44,245 nucleotides of DNA from Ruminococcus sp. (lineage in GTDB: Bacteria > Bacillota > Clostridia > Oscillospirales > Acutalibacteraceae), in the NCBI GenBank assembly GCA_022511005.1, contig JAFLSJ010000006.1, positions 1 to 44,245 of the forward strand, read 5' to 3'. Position numbers and translations under genes: made by a program. The notes under the pieces were generated by a model that was not told the DNA's origin, ran no database searches, and saw only the letters and a list, made by a program, of their open reading frames with translations. Positions 7,337-16,150 of the stretch are shown here, piece by piece. The stretch's first letter is position 1; each line of letters opens with the position of its first letter.

Positions 7337-7430
7337 AATTATAAATTTATGTTATTATACTATCATATTTAATATAAAATTTCAATGGTTTTTAGATTTT
7401 TTATATTATATTTATAGTGTTTATGATTTG

Positions 7431-7472
7431 TTTATAAAAATGACCCTGTGCATTATGTTTTGCACAGGGTCA
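7431..7472 (-). terminator. Terminator of nrdD-nrdG
   Basis: A perfect 12-bp stem TGACCCTGTGCA/TGCACAGGGTCA (7441-7452/7461-7472) with an 8-nt loop. On the minus strand it is followed by TTTTTATAAA. It lies 32 nt after the nrdG stop. Confidence 0.88.
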
Positions 7473-7503
7473 ATTAATTGATTTTTAGTATTAAGTTCTT
7501 AAA

Positions 7504-8016
7504 TTAAATATTTTTAGCATCAACTGCTTTTCCTTGTTTTAAAGACTCTTTTACATCTAAAATTCTTTGATTTGAGCTTCCTCTGAAATGGAGCATAAGA
7601 CTTTTTTTCTCAAGAATAAACGGCCCGTCAATAAGATAGTCTGTTTGCTCTAAAAGCCTTTTCCATTCGGGATGTTTTTCAAAGCCTTTAAGAAGCTGTT
7701 CAAATGTATAGCCTGTAAAGGTGACAACATTAAGGTTGTTTTCGTGACACATTTTTCCTAAGTCAGCCAAAGCGTCTGCCTGACAAAAGGGTTCTCCGCC
7801 TGAAAAGGTGAGTCCTTGAAGCAAGGGATCTCTTTTTGCGGCTTTTATTATAATATCTATGTCGCCATTTTCTCCGCCTTCAAAGTCCCAGCTTTGGGGA
7901 TTATGACAGCCTTTACAATGATGGGGGCATCCCTGAACAAAAACAGTCATTCTTATTCCGGGACCGTCAACAATAGATTCCTTAATAATGCCTGCAAGCT
8001 TTAAGATTTTTCCCAT
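7504..8016 (-). CDS. nrdG: Anaerobic ribonucleotide reductase activating protein
   Basis: NrdG is the radical-SAM activase that installs the glycyl radical on NrdD. The 170-aa protein has the [4Fe-4S] motif CPHHCKGC (about 30-37, CxxxCxxC), preceded by VDGPGIRMTVFVQG, and the SAM-contact motif TFSGGEPFCQ (about 69-78); these are canonical. Length is normal. It starts 9 nt after the nrdD stop, with AAGGTG serving as ribosome-binding site, so the two are one transcript. The 8-bp direct repeat TAACAGCA (8016-8023, 8027-8034, plus strand) spans the nrdD stop/nrdG start junction. Confidence 0.93.
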   Translation of the reverse strand: MGKILKLAGIIKESIVDGPGIRMTVFVQGCPHHCKGCHNPQSWDFEGGENGDIDIIIKAAKRDPLLQGLTFSGGEPFCQADALADLGKMCHENNLNVVTFTGYTFEQLLKGFEKHPEWKRLLEQTDYLIDGPFILEKKSLMLHFRGSSNQRILDVKESLKQGKAVDAKNI

Positions 8017-8025
8017 AACAGCACC

Positions 8026-10275
8026 TTAACAGCAGGTTATACGTTTAATTTTTTGCTTACCTACACTGCCTTCGGTCATTTTTCTTCCGCATTTCGGGCA
8101 GTAGTCACCGATAATTCCCGTGTATCCGCAAACAGGGTCACGGTCAACAGGGTGGTTAATAGAGCCGTAGCCTATACCGCAGTCTTTCATATAACGGATA
8201 ACCTGTTCAAATGCGTCAAGATTTTCAGACGGGTCGCCGTCAAGCTCAATATATGATATATGACCGCCGTTTGTAAGGTTATGATAGGGTGCTTCTATTT
8301 TGATTTTCTCAAATGCAGGGATTTCATAATATACGGGAACATGGAAAGAGTTAGTATAATAATCTCTGTCTGTAACTCCATCAATAACGCCGAAACGCTG
8401 TTTATCAATTTTTACAAATCTGCCAGAAAGTCCTTCCGCAGGAGTTGCAATAAGAGAGAAGTTGAGGTTGTATTTCTTTGCAGCGTCGTTCATTTTCTTT
8501 CTCATATATCCTACAATTTCAAGACCTAAACGCTGAGCCTCTTCGCTTTCACCGTGATGCTTTCCTATAAGTGCCTTTAAACATTCTGCAAGACCTATAA
8601 AGCCACAAGTGAGAGTACCGTGCTTTAAAACTTCTCTTACAGAATCGTTTGGATTTAATTTATCACTGTCAATCCAGATACCTTGTCCCATAAGGAACGG
8701 ATAGTTCCTTACAAGCTTGTTGCACTGAATTTCAAAACGCTCCAAAAGCTGTTCGGTTACAAGGTCAACTACTCTGTCCAACTGTTCAAAGAAGAAGTCT
8801 ATATTTTTATTTGAAAGAATAGCAAGTCTGGGGAGGTTTACAGATGTGAAGCTTAAATTACCTCTGCCGAATGTAATTTCTTTTGACCGGTCAACGTTAG
8901 CCATAACACGGGTACGGCAGCCCATATATGCAATTTCTGTTTCAGGATGACCTTTCTTATAATATTGAAGATTGAAAGGTGCATCAAGGAATGAATAGTT
9001 AGGGAAAAGGCGTTTTGCAGAAACTCTCATTGACAATTTGAAAAGGTCATAGTTGGGATCTTCGGGATTATAGCTTACGCCTTCTTTAACCTTGAAAATC
9101 TGAATTGGGAAGATAGGTGTTTCTCCATTGCCCAAACCTGATTCAGTTGCAAGAAGAATATTCTTCATAACAAGACGGCCCTCGGGAGACGTGTCTGTAC
9201 CGTAGTTAAGAGAACTGAAAGGAATTTGCGCACCTGCTCTTGAATGCATTGTATTAAGGTTATGAATGAGAGCCTCCATAGCCTGATATGTTGCACGGTC
9301 GGTTTCTTTTTCTGCCTGTTTAAAAGCAAAACGCTGGAGCTTACCTGCAATTTTTTCGCCGTATTTTTCTGTTAAAATATCCATTTCAGCCTTTTTATAT
9401 TCAGGGCTGTTGTCTTCGAGTGCAGGCCACTGCTTTGAAACTTCTTCTGCTTCGTCGCAAATAGCTTTTGTTGCGTCACTGGGATTTTCTTCATCACACA
9501 TAAGCTCAATGGCTCTTTCAAGATTCTGTCTGTAACGCTTTCTGTATGTCTTTTTAACGCCGGGAGCCATACCGTAATCAAAGTTGGGAACGCTCTGACC
9601 GCCGTGCTGGTCATTTTGGTTAGACTGAATTGCAATACATGCAAGTGCGGAATAAGAGGCAATATCGTTAGGTTCTCTTAAATATCCGTGACCTGTTGAA
9701 AAACCGTTTTTAAACAGATTTACAAGGTCAATCTGACAACAGGTTGTTGTCAATGTCAAAAAGTCTAAATCGTGAATATGAATATCGCCGTCTCTGTGGG
9801 CTTTAGCGTGCTTGGGATTGAGAATGTACATATCGTAAAATTGCTTTGCACCCTCTGAACCGTATTTAAGCATTGTACCCATTGCGGTATCGCCGTCAAT
9901 ATTTGCATTTTCACGCTTAACATCGTTATCTTTTGCAGATTTAAAGGTTAAGTCCTCGTAAATCTTCATAAGCTTTGTGTTCATTTCTCTTGCTCTTGTA
10001 CGCTCAGCTCTGTAAAGAATGAACTCCTTAGCTGTTCTTGCGTGACCGCTGTTAATCAGCACCTTTTCAACTGTATCCTGAACATGCTCAACAGTAGGAG
10101 TTTTTCCCTCTGCCTGCTCAGCTTCAAGATACTCGCATACTTTATTTGCAAGATTTTGTGCAGCTTCATAGTCTGTACCGCCGATTGCCTGAGCCGCCTT
10201 GAAAATGGCTTGGGTTATTTTTTCTAAATCAAAATCAACAGAACGTCCGTCACGCTTAACGATTGTGGTAATCAT
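8026..10275 (-). CDS. nrdD: Anaerobic ribonucleoside-triphosphate reductase, C-terminus atypical
   Basis: Class III reductase that makes dNTPs under anoxia. The 749-aa protein has an N-terminal ATP-cone (about 1-95, ITTIVKRDGRSVDFDLEKI), the barrel with HIHDLDFLTLTTTCCQIDL (about 166-184, carrying the candidate active-site Cys) and a zinc-knuckle region VCGYTGIIGDYCPKCGRK (about 715-732). The sequence then ends KQKIKRITCC. In relatives as I remember them, the matching segment continues RRxTGYL... for about 30 residues and holds the radical glycine. That tail is missing here unless Gly717 in VCGYTG serves. The ribosome-binding site is GGGAGGAC; expression is under an NrdR-box promoter. The identity is firm; whether it is active is open. 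Confidence 0.93.
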   Translation of the reverse strand: MITTIVKRDGRSVDFDLEKITQAIFKAAQAIGGTDYEAAQNLANKVCEYLEAEQAEGKTPTVEHVQDTVEKVLINSGHARTAKEFILYRAERTRAREMNTKLMKIYEDLTFKSAKDNDVKRENANIDGDTAMGTMLKYGSEGAKQFYDMYILNPKHAKAHRDGDIHIHDLDFLTLTTTCCQIDLVNLFKNGFSTGHGYLREPNDIASYSALACIAIQSNQNDQHGGQSVPNFDYGMAPGVKKTYRKRYRQNLERAIELMCDEENPSDATKAICDEAEEVSKQWPALEDNSPEYKKAEMDILTEKYGEKIAGKLQRFAFKQAEKETDRATYQAMEALIHNLNTMHSRAGAQIPFSSLNYGTDTSPEGRLVMKNILLATESGLGNGETPIFPIQIFKVKEGVSYNPEDPNYDLFKLSMRVSAKRLFPNYSFLDAPFNLQYYKKGHPETEIAYMGCRTRVMANVDRSKEITFGRGNLSFTSVNLPRLAILSNKNIDFFFEQLDRVVDLVTEQLLERFEIQCNKLVRNYPFLMGQGIWIDSDKLNPNDSVREVLKHGTLTCGFIGLAECLKALIGKHHGESEEAQRLGLEIVGYMRKKMNDAAKKYNLNFSLIATPAEGLSGRFVKIDKQRFGVIDGVTDRDYYTNSFHVPVYYEIPAFEKIKIEAPYHNLTNGGHISYIELDGDPSENLDAFEQVIRYMKDCGIGYGSINHPVDRDPVCGYTGIIGDYCPKCGRKMTEGSVGKQKIKRITCC

Positions 10276-10325
10276 CTTTTTGTCCTCCCAAATAGATTAC
10301 AAAATTGTAAAAAGGTAAGTAAAAA

Positions 10326-10341
10326 ACACAATATATTGTGT
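10326..10341. promoter_or_regulatory. NrdR box 1 (perfect)
   Basis: ACACAATATATTGTGT is a perfect palindrome, extended to 20 bp with flanking AA/TT, and matches the known NrdR box consensus. It sits just downstream of the predicted nrdD transcription start, so NrdR bound here would repress nrdDG when dATP is high. Confidence 0.88.
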
Positions 10342-10361
10342 TTCCGATCATTTGCTTACTA

Positions 10362-10390
10362 ATTATATAGAATATATTTTGTTTAGTCAA
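10362..10390 (-). promoter_or_regulatory. nrdD promoter overlapped by NrdR box 2
   Basis: On the minus strand, TTGACT (plus-strand 10385-10390) and TATAAT (10362-10367) are separated by 17 bp. A second, degenerate NrdR box (10367-10382; ACAAAATATATTCTAT on the minus strand, 13 of 16 matching box 1) fills the spacer. The two boxes are 41 bp apart start to start. Confidence 0.8.
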
Positions 10391-10589
10391 TTGGCACATT
10401 GACAAATTTAAAAATTTATTTCTGTGTAATATGAGTAGAATTTTTAAATTTATTTTTTTAAAGGAATTAAATTAGAAAAATCAATAAATTGTTGCATTTT
10501 GATTTTAGGCATACAAGATGTTGTGTTTATTAAATTTTGTAACTTGTTGGTTACGATTGTGTAAAGTATTTGTTTACATATAAATAATA
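10391..10589. other. AT-rich intergenic stretch
   Basis: I see no gene here. The only structure is a 13-bp all-A/T inverted repeat (AAATTTAAAAATT at 10404-10416, AATTTTTAAATTT at 10439-10451) behind the nrdD promoter, which may be an UP-like element or chance in AT-rich DNA. Confidence 0.4.
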
Positions 10590-10628
10590 AAACCGACTGA
10601 TGAATTTCAATGTATCATCAGTCGGTTT
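10580..10628 (-). terminator. Terminator of putP
   Basis: AAACCGACTGATGA (10590-10603) pairs perfectly over 14 bp with TCATCAGTCGGTTT (10615-10628). On the minus strand a T-rich tail (TTTTATTATTTAT) follows. It lies 20 nt past the putP stop. Confidence 0.85.
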
Positions 10629-10648
10629 AGTTGTTGTTAAGTTTTTAA

Positions 10649-12208
10649 TTAAACTTCAACTTCTTTAATTGATTCAAATGTTTTTATAATTTCTTTATCA
10701 GGAGCTTTTGTTAAAAGCGAAACAACTACGGTTACTATTAATGAAAGGATAAAGCCCGGAATCAATGAGTAAAGATTAGTTGCTGCGTAGATTGTTGCAC
10801 CGTTTATAATTGGCGGATAGTCCCACAGAATAACTGTTGCAGCACCTACTATCATACCCGCTACTGAACCTGCTGTATTTGTACGTTTCCAGAACAAGGC
10901 AAGCAGAACAATCGGACCGAATGCAGAGCCGAAGCCTGCCCATGCGTCAGAAACAAGTCCCATAATTGAGCTGTTTGGGTCGATTGCAATTAAGAATGCA
11001 ATTACTGCAACAACTAAAACTGCAATTTTTCCTACTCTTAAAGCACTTTTTTCAGTTGCTTCTTTTCTGATAACGCCCTTGTACATATCCTCGGATACGG
11101 CAGATGCAGTAACAAGAAGCTGACTGTCTGCTGTAGACATAATTGCCGCCAGAATACCGCAAATGAATATTCCACCGATAAATATAATTATATAGTTTTC
11201 AGAGAATAACTGCTGAATTGTTCTGATAAATACTGTTTCGCTTGTAGTACCGTCAAGATCGGCAGTAAGGAATCCTCTTGCAATAAGACCGATAAGGCAA
11301 GATGCTACAAGTGAAAGGATAACCCATACAATAGCAATTTTTCTTGACTTTTTAATTTCTGCATCACTCTTAACTGCCATAAATCTTATAAGAATATGCG
11401 GCATACCAAAGTATCCAAGTCCCCATGCAAGATTGGAAATGATCGTTCTCCAATCTACGGGTGTGCCGTCTGCATTTTTGAAGAAATCAAAATAGTATTC
11501 GGGATTTGTTATACCGTGCTGTGCTAATGCACCGGAAAAGCTTGTGTTATATGTAAGTACTATGTACGCAAGAATTGGTACTGCAAGAATAGCAACAAGC
11601 ATTAACATACCCTGAATAAAGTCAGTTGTACAAACAGCCTTAAAGCCGCCCATAAATGTATAAACTAAAATTACTACCGCTGCAACTGCAAGACCTATTA
11701 AGTAAACAGTAGAGTAGTTTGAACCGTCCTGATTTGCAAAAAGTGTTGCAAATAATTTTGCACCTGAGCTGAAAGCAGAAGCGGTGTAAACTGCAAAGAA
11801 TATTGCGATAATGATAGATGATATAATCTTTATAACGCCTTTTTTGTCACCGAATCTGTTTTCAAAAAAGCTGGGTATTGTAAGTGAATTACCTGAAACA
11901 ATGGTGTATTTTCTCAGCCTTGAAGAAACAAGATACCAGTTTAATATTGTTCCTATTAAAAGTCCTACAGCGATCCATACCTCTCCTGTGCCTGCAAGGT
12001 AAACAGAACCGGGCAATCCCATAAGAAGCCAGCCGCTCATATCAGAAGCCTGTGCAGAAAGTGCAGCAGTCCAGCTGTTTAGGTTTCTGCCGCCGAGAAA
12101 GTAGTCTTCGTTATTCTTGGTGTTTTTTGAATATATGAATCCGATAATAATCATCATTAGCATATAAACTGCAAAGGCACTAAGAATTATAATGTTTGTA
12201 ATTGTCAT
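10649..12208 (-). CDS. putP: Sodium/proline symporter
   Basis: A 519-aa SSS-family sodium:solute symporter in the cytoplasmic membrane with about 13 hydrophobic helices. The N-terminus NNEDYFLGGRNLNSWTAALS (about 32-51) followed by AQASDMSGWLLMGLPG (about 52-67) is the PutP signature region rather than a panthothenate or sugar symporter. FMGGFKAVCTTDFIQGMLML (about 185-204) is also characteristic. Length is normal. AAGGAGG precedes the ATG and it is transcribed alone from its own promoter (12250-12278). It likely imports proline as nutrient or osmolyte; no proline catabolic genes lie beside it. Confidence 0.9.
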   Translation of the reverse strand: MTITNIIILSAFAVYMLMMIIIGFIYSKNTKNNEDYFLGGRNLNSWTAALSAQASDMSGWLLMGLPGSVYLAGTGEVWIAVGLLIGTILNWYLVSSRLRKYTIVSGNSLTIPSFFENRFGDKKGVIKIISSIIIAIFFAVYTASAFSSGAKLFATLFANQDGSNYSTVYLIGLAVAAVVILVYTFMGGFKAVCTTDFIQGMLMLVAILAVPILAYIVLTYNTSFSGALAQHGITNPEYYFDFFKNADGTPVDWRTIISNLAWGLGYFGMPHILIRFMAVKSDAEIKKSRKIAIVWVILSLVASCLIGLIARGFLTADLDGTTSETVFIRTIQQLFSENYIIIFIGGIFICGILAAIMSTADSQLLVTASAVSEDMYKGVIRKEATEKSALRVGKIAVLVVAVIAFLIAIDPNSSIMGLVSDAWAGFGSAFGPIVLLALFWKRTNTAGSVAGMIVGAATVILWDYPPIINGATIYAATNLYSLIPGFILSLIVTVVVSLLTKAPDKEIIKTFESIKEVEV

Positions 12209-12249
12209 TTTTTCCTCCTTGTAATGGCATTTTGAAATAATACACTTTT

Positions 12250-12278
12250 ATTCTACCAAAAAATTGTATTTCTTGCAA
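12250..12278 (-). promoter_or_regulatory. putP promoter
   Basis: On the minus strand, TTGCAA (12273-12278) and TAGAAT (12250-12255) are spaced by 17 bp. Confidence 0.65.
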
Positions 12279-12328
12279 CATTTATTATTAAATAATGCAA
12301 TATGCATAAAATATAGTATAAATAATTG

Positions 12329-12357
12329 TTGATTTAACCTTAATCAGGTATTATAAT
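12329..12357 (+). promoter_or_regulatory. alr promoter
   Basis: TTGATT (12329-12334) and TATAAT (12352-12357) are spaced by 17 bp. Transcription would start near 12364, giving a leader of less than 30 nt for alr. Confidence 0.8.
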
Positions 12358-12390
12358 TACTATAGGAAGATTTTGATTTGAGGTGTGAAA

Positions 12391-13566
12391 ATGGACATTG
12401 TGAGAAGAACCTGGACTGAGGTTTCACTAAATGCCATAGAACATAATTTTAATGAAATTAAAAATAAAGTAGGCAACAGGAAAATTTGCTGTGTTGTAAA
12501 GGCAGACGGTTACGGTCATGGTGCTGTTGAGCTTTCAAAGGAATATGAAAAATTAGGTGCAGACTTTTTGGCTGTATCAAATATAGATGAGGGAAAAGAA
12601 CTTAGAGAAGACGGGGTAACTCTACCCATTGTTATTTTAGGTTATACCCCTGCTGTCAATGCTACCGAGCTTGTTAATAATAATCTTTCTCAGGCAGTTT
12701 ACAGCCTTGATTATGCACAAATGCTTAATGAAAATTGCAGAAAACTTAATAAAAAGGTTAAAATACATATTAAGTTAGATACAGGTATGAGCAGAATAGG
12801 TTTTATGTGTCAGGAATTTCCTCGAGATGATTATTCTGTTAGAGAAATAAAAGAAGTCTGTGAATTGGAGCATTTACAGCTTGAGGGATTGTTTACTCAT
12901 TTTTGTGTATCTGATGAAGGGGAAGAAGGCAGAGAATTTACAAATGAACAATATAAGAATTTTAATATTGTTCTTGATAAGCTAAAAGAAATCGGAATTA
13001 TTCCACCGATTGTGCATTGCTCCAACAGCGGTGCTATTGAAGATTATCCGGGGACCTACTGCGATATGGTAAGGGCGGGAATTATTCTTTACGGTTTAAG
13101 TCCCTCCGGTAAGCTAAATGGCAGACTGAATTTAATTCCTGCTATGACATTAAAAACATCTGTTGCATATGTAAAATACATTGAAAAAGGCGCAACAATT
13201 TCTTACGGAAGAACTTATGAAGCACAAAAGAAAATGAAAATTGCAACAGTTCCTATCGGTTATGCTGACGGTTTTATAAGAAAATATGCAAATGACGGAT
13301 ATATGATGATCAAAGGTAAAAAAGCTCCTATTGTAGGCAGGGTTTGTATGGATCAGACAATGCTTGATGTTACGGATATTGAAAATGTAAAAATCGGAGA
13401 TGAAGTGATTGTTTTCGGTGACGGTTCAGGAGATTCACCTACGGCGGATACTCTTGCTTTAAGTGCCGATACTATAAATTATGAGATAGTTTGTCTTATT
13501 TCAAAAAGAGTTCCCAGAGTTTTTGTAAAAGACGGAAAAGTTATTGATATTATGTATAAACTTTAA
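12391..13566 (+). CDS. alr: Alanine racemase
   Basis: A PLP-dependent racemase that makes D-alanine for peptidoglycan. The 391-aa protein has the PLP-lysine motif CCVVKADGYGHGAVE (Lys about 37) and the catalytic tyrosine region GATISYGRTYEA (Tyr about 270); LDTGMSRIGF and MVRAGIILYGLSP are also typical. An in-frame GTG at 12385 abuts the TTGAGGTG ribosome-binding site and is therefore not usable; the ATG at 12391 gives normal spacing. It begins a plus-strand run with polA 19 nt downstream. Confidence 0.95.
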   Translation: MDIVRRTWTEVSLNAIEHNFNEIKNKVGNRKICCVVKADGYGHGAVELSKEYEKLGADFLAVSNIDEGKELREDGVTLPIVILGYTPAVNATELVNNNLSQAVYSLDYAQMLNENCRKLNKKVKIHIKLDTGMSRIGFMCQEFPRDDYSVREIKEVCELEHLQLEGLFTHFCVSDEGEEGREFTNEQYKNFNIVLDKLKEIGIIPPIVHCSNSGAIEDYPGTYCDMVRAGIILYGLSPSGKLNGRLNLIPAMTLKTSVAYVKYIEKGATISYGRTYEAQKKMKIATVPIGYADGFIRKYANDGYMMIKGKKAPIVGRVCMDQTMLDVTDIENVKIGDEVIVFGDGSGDSPTADTLALSADTINYEIVCLISKRVPRVFVKDGKVIDIMYKL

Positions 13567-13585
13567 AATGAAAAGGTAGTTAATT

Positions 13586-16150
13586 ATGAGATTATTGGTA
13601 GTTGACGGAAACAGCATAGTAAACAGAGCCTTTTACGGTATAAGACCTTTAACAACAAAGGACGGTCAGTTTACACATGCAATTTACGGCTTTCTTACAA
13701 TGCTTGAAAAAATTAAAGCTGATACTAAGCCTGATAGGGTAGCTATTGCTTTTGATTTAAAATCACCTACATTCAGACACAAGGCATATGCAGGCTATAA
13801 GGCACAGAGAAAAGGTATGCCGGATGAGCTTGCTCAGCAGTTACCTCCTTTAAAGGAGCTTTTAAAGCTGTTAGGTTATACCCTTGTTACCTGTGAGGGT
13901 TATGAAGCTGACGATATTTTAGGCACACTTTCAAAGGTTTGTGAAGATAAGGGCGAGGAGTGTTTTCTTGCAACAGGCGATAGGGACAGCTTACAGCTTG
14001 TATCAGATTTAACTACTGTTGACCTTGCCTCTAACAAGCAAAACATAATTTATACTCCAGAAAAAGTTATGGAGGACTATGGCGTTACACCCAAAGAATT
14101 AATTGAAGTTAAAGCAATTCAGGGTGATACCTCTGACAATATTCCGGGAGTAGCAGGAATAGGTCCAAAAGGTGCAACAGATTTAATTTCAAAATACCAT
14201 TCAGTTTCATATATATATGAAAATATAGATGCCCTTGATATAAAAGACGGTGTAAGAAAAAAGCTGATCGATTCTAAAGAAAATGCGGAGCTTAGCAGAA
14301 TGTTAGGAGAAATTTGCAGAGAGGCTCCAATTGATACAAACTTGGATTCTTATAAGGTTACAATGGAAAATCCGGAAGAGGCAATACGTTATATGGCAAG
14401 GTTTGAACTTTTTTCTTTAATAGAAAAAATGGGTTTGAGAGATGCCTCAGCATCTGAGCCGATCGTTGCAGAAGAAGAGAAGAAAAATATCTTTAAATTT
14501 GCAGAAATAGATAATGAAAATATAAACAAATTAAATTCCTTAAAAGAACTATATTTTTCTTTCGCTTATAATGACAAAACAGTTAAAATGGTTGTAACTG
14601 ATAAAGATAAAGTATATGTTACGGAAAATGAAGATTATATAAAAACACTTCTCGAAAATTCTGATATAGAAAAATACACAGATAACAGCAAGGCTGTATA
14701 TTCTTATGCGGGAAAAAATGGCTTTTCTGCAGATAATGTAAAAGGTGATATAATTCTTGCAGCATATTTGTTAAATCCCTCTGCAAGCTCTTATGATTTG
14801 CAAAGACTGTGTGAGGAATATAATCTATCACTTCCTGAATGTGAAAATGAAAATGGCACAGATTATGCTTGCAATGCTTTATTACAAGAACTGTTTGAAA
14901 AGGTAAATAATCAAATAATTGCAAATAATCAGGAAAAACTTTTGTCTGAGGTTGAAATTCCTCTTGCAGAGGTTCTTGCATATATGGAAAACACAGGTGT
15001 TGAGGCTGACTCTCAGGGAATTGAGCAGTTTGGCGAAATGCTGGGAGTTCAAATTGAAAATCTGCAAAGAGATATTTATGACAGTGTTGGAGAAGAGTTT
15101 AATATAAATTCTCCAAAACAGTTAGGAGTTGCCCTTTTTGAAAAATTGGGACTGCCCTGCAAAAAGAAAACCAAAAGCGGATACAGCACAAATGCAGAGG
15201 TTCTTGAGGGGCTTTATAATTCACACCCTGTTGTGCCTATGGTGTTGCAGTACAGAACCTTAGCAAAATTAAAATCAACTTATTGCGACGGCTTGTTAAA
15301 GGTTATAGGTGAGGACGGAAGAATTCACTCAAACTTTAACCAGACAGAAACAAGAACAGGCAGAATAAGCTCAACTGAGCCAAATTTGCAGAATATACCT
15401 GTAAGAACAGAGCTTGGCAGAGAAATGAGAAAATTCTTTAAAGCTAAAGAGGGATATGTTTTTGTAGATGCGGATTATTCTCAAATAGAATTAAGAGTGC
15501 TTGCTCATATATCGGGCGATAAAAATATGATTGAAGCATTTAAGGAGAATAAAGATATCCATACAATTACCGCCTCACAGGTGTTTAATATGCCTTTTGA
15601 AATGGTAACGCCTTTAATGAGAAGCAGGGCAAAGGCAGTAAACTTCGGTATAGTTTACGGTATCGGGGCTTATTCTCTGGCTAAGGATATAGGCGTTACT
15701 AATAAAGAGGCTAAAAATTATATTGACTCTTATCTTGCACATTACAGCGGTGTAGATGAATATATGAAAAACGTAGTTGAAAAGGCTAAAAAAGACGGCT
15801 ATGTGGAAACTATGTACGGCAGAAGAAGATACCTGCCGGAGCTTTCCGCAGGAAATCATATGACAAGAGCTTTTGGCGAAAGAGTTGCAAGAAATATGCC
15901 TATTCAGGGAACTGCGGCAGATATTATAAAAATTGCAATGGTAAAGGTATTCGATAGATTAAAGAAAGAGAACCTTCATTCCCGTTTAATTCTGCAAATA
16001 CACGATGAACTTATTGTTGAAGCACCACAAGATGAAGCAATGCGTGTTGCTATGCTTTTGCAGGAGGAAATGGAAAACGCAGTAAAGCTAAATGTTCCCC
16101 TTGTTGCAGATGCGGCTATAGGAAAAACATGGTATGAGGCAAAAGGCTGA
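13586..16150 (+). CDS. polA: DNA polymerase I
   Basis: Repair and Okazaki-fragment processing polymerase, 854 aa. Residues 1 to about 290 form the 5' nuclease (VDGNSIVNRAFYGI, IAFDLKSPTFRHKAYAGYK, GYEADDILGTL, GDTSDNIPGVAGIGPKGA). The middle (about 300-450) aligns with the 3'-5' exonuclease fold but lacks the DxE metal-binding motif, so proofreading is probably lost, as in other Gram-positive Pol I enzymes. The polymerase domain has motif A DYSQIELRVLAH (about 633-644), motif B RSRAKAVNFGIVYGI (about 679-693) and motif C QIHDELIVEAP (about 806-816). It overlaps the next gene by one base (TGATG), implying translational coupling. Confidence 0.96.
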   Translation: MRLLVVDGNSIVNRAFYGIRPLTTKDGQFTHAIYGFLTMLEKIKADTKPDRVAIAFDLKSPTFRHKAYAGYKAQRKGMPDELAQQLPPLKELLKLLGYTLVTCEGYEADDILGTLSKVCEDKGEECFLATGDRDSLQLVSDLTTVDLASNKQNIIYTPEKVMEDYGVTPKELIEVKAIQGDTSDNIPGVAGIGPKGATDLISKYHSVSYIYENIDALDIKDGVRKKLIDSKENAELSRMLGEICREAPIDTNLDSYKVTMENPEEAIRYMARFELFSLIEKMGLRDASASEPIVAEEEKKNIFKFAEIDNENINKLNSLKELYFSFAYNDKTVKMVVTDKDKVYVTENEDYIKTLLENSDIEKYTDNSKAVYSYAGKNGFSADNVKGDIILAAYLLNPSASSYDLQRLCEEYNLSLPECENENGTDYACNALLQELFEKVNNQIIANNQEKLLSEVEIPLAEVLAYMENTGVEADSQGIEQFGEMLGVQIENLQRDIYDSVGEEFNINSPKQLGVALFEKLGLPCKKKTKSGYSTNAEVLEGLYNSHPVVPMVLQYRTLAKLKSTYCDGLLKVIGEDGRIHSNFNQTETRTGRISSTEPNLQNIPVRTELGREMRKFFKAKEGYVFVDADYSQIELRVLAHISGDKNMIEAFKENKDIHTITASQVFNMPFEMVTPLMRSRAKAVNFGIVYGIGAYSLAKDIGVTNKEAKNYIDSYLAHYSGVDEYMKNVVEKAKKDGYVETMYGRRRYLPELSAGNHMTRAFGERVARNMPIQGTAADIIKIAMVKVFDRLKKENLHSRLILQIHDELIVEAPQDEAMRVAMLLQEEMENAVKLNVPLVADAAIGKTWYEAKG

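Noticed and set aside
14500..14960. Active 3'-5' proofreading domain in PolA
   Set aside because: The region has the fold length but no DxE-type metal motif; treated as inactive.
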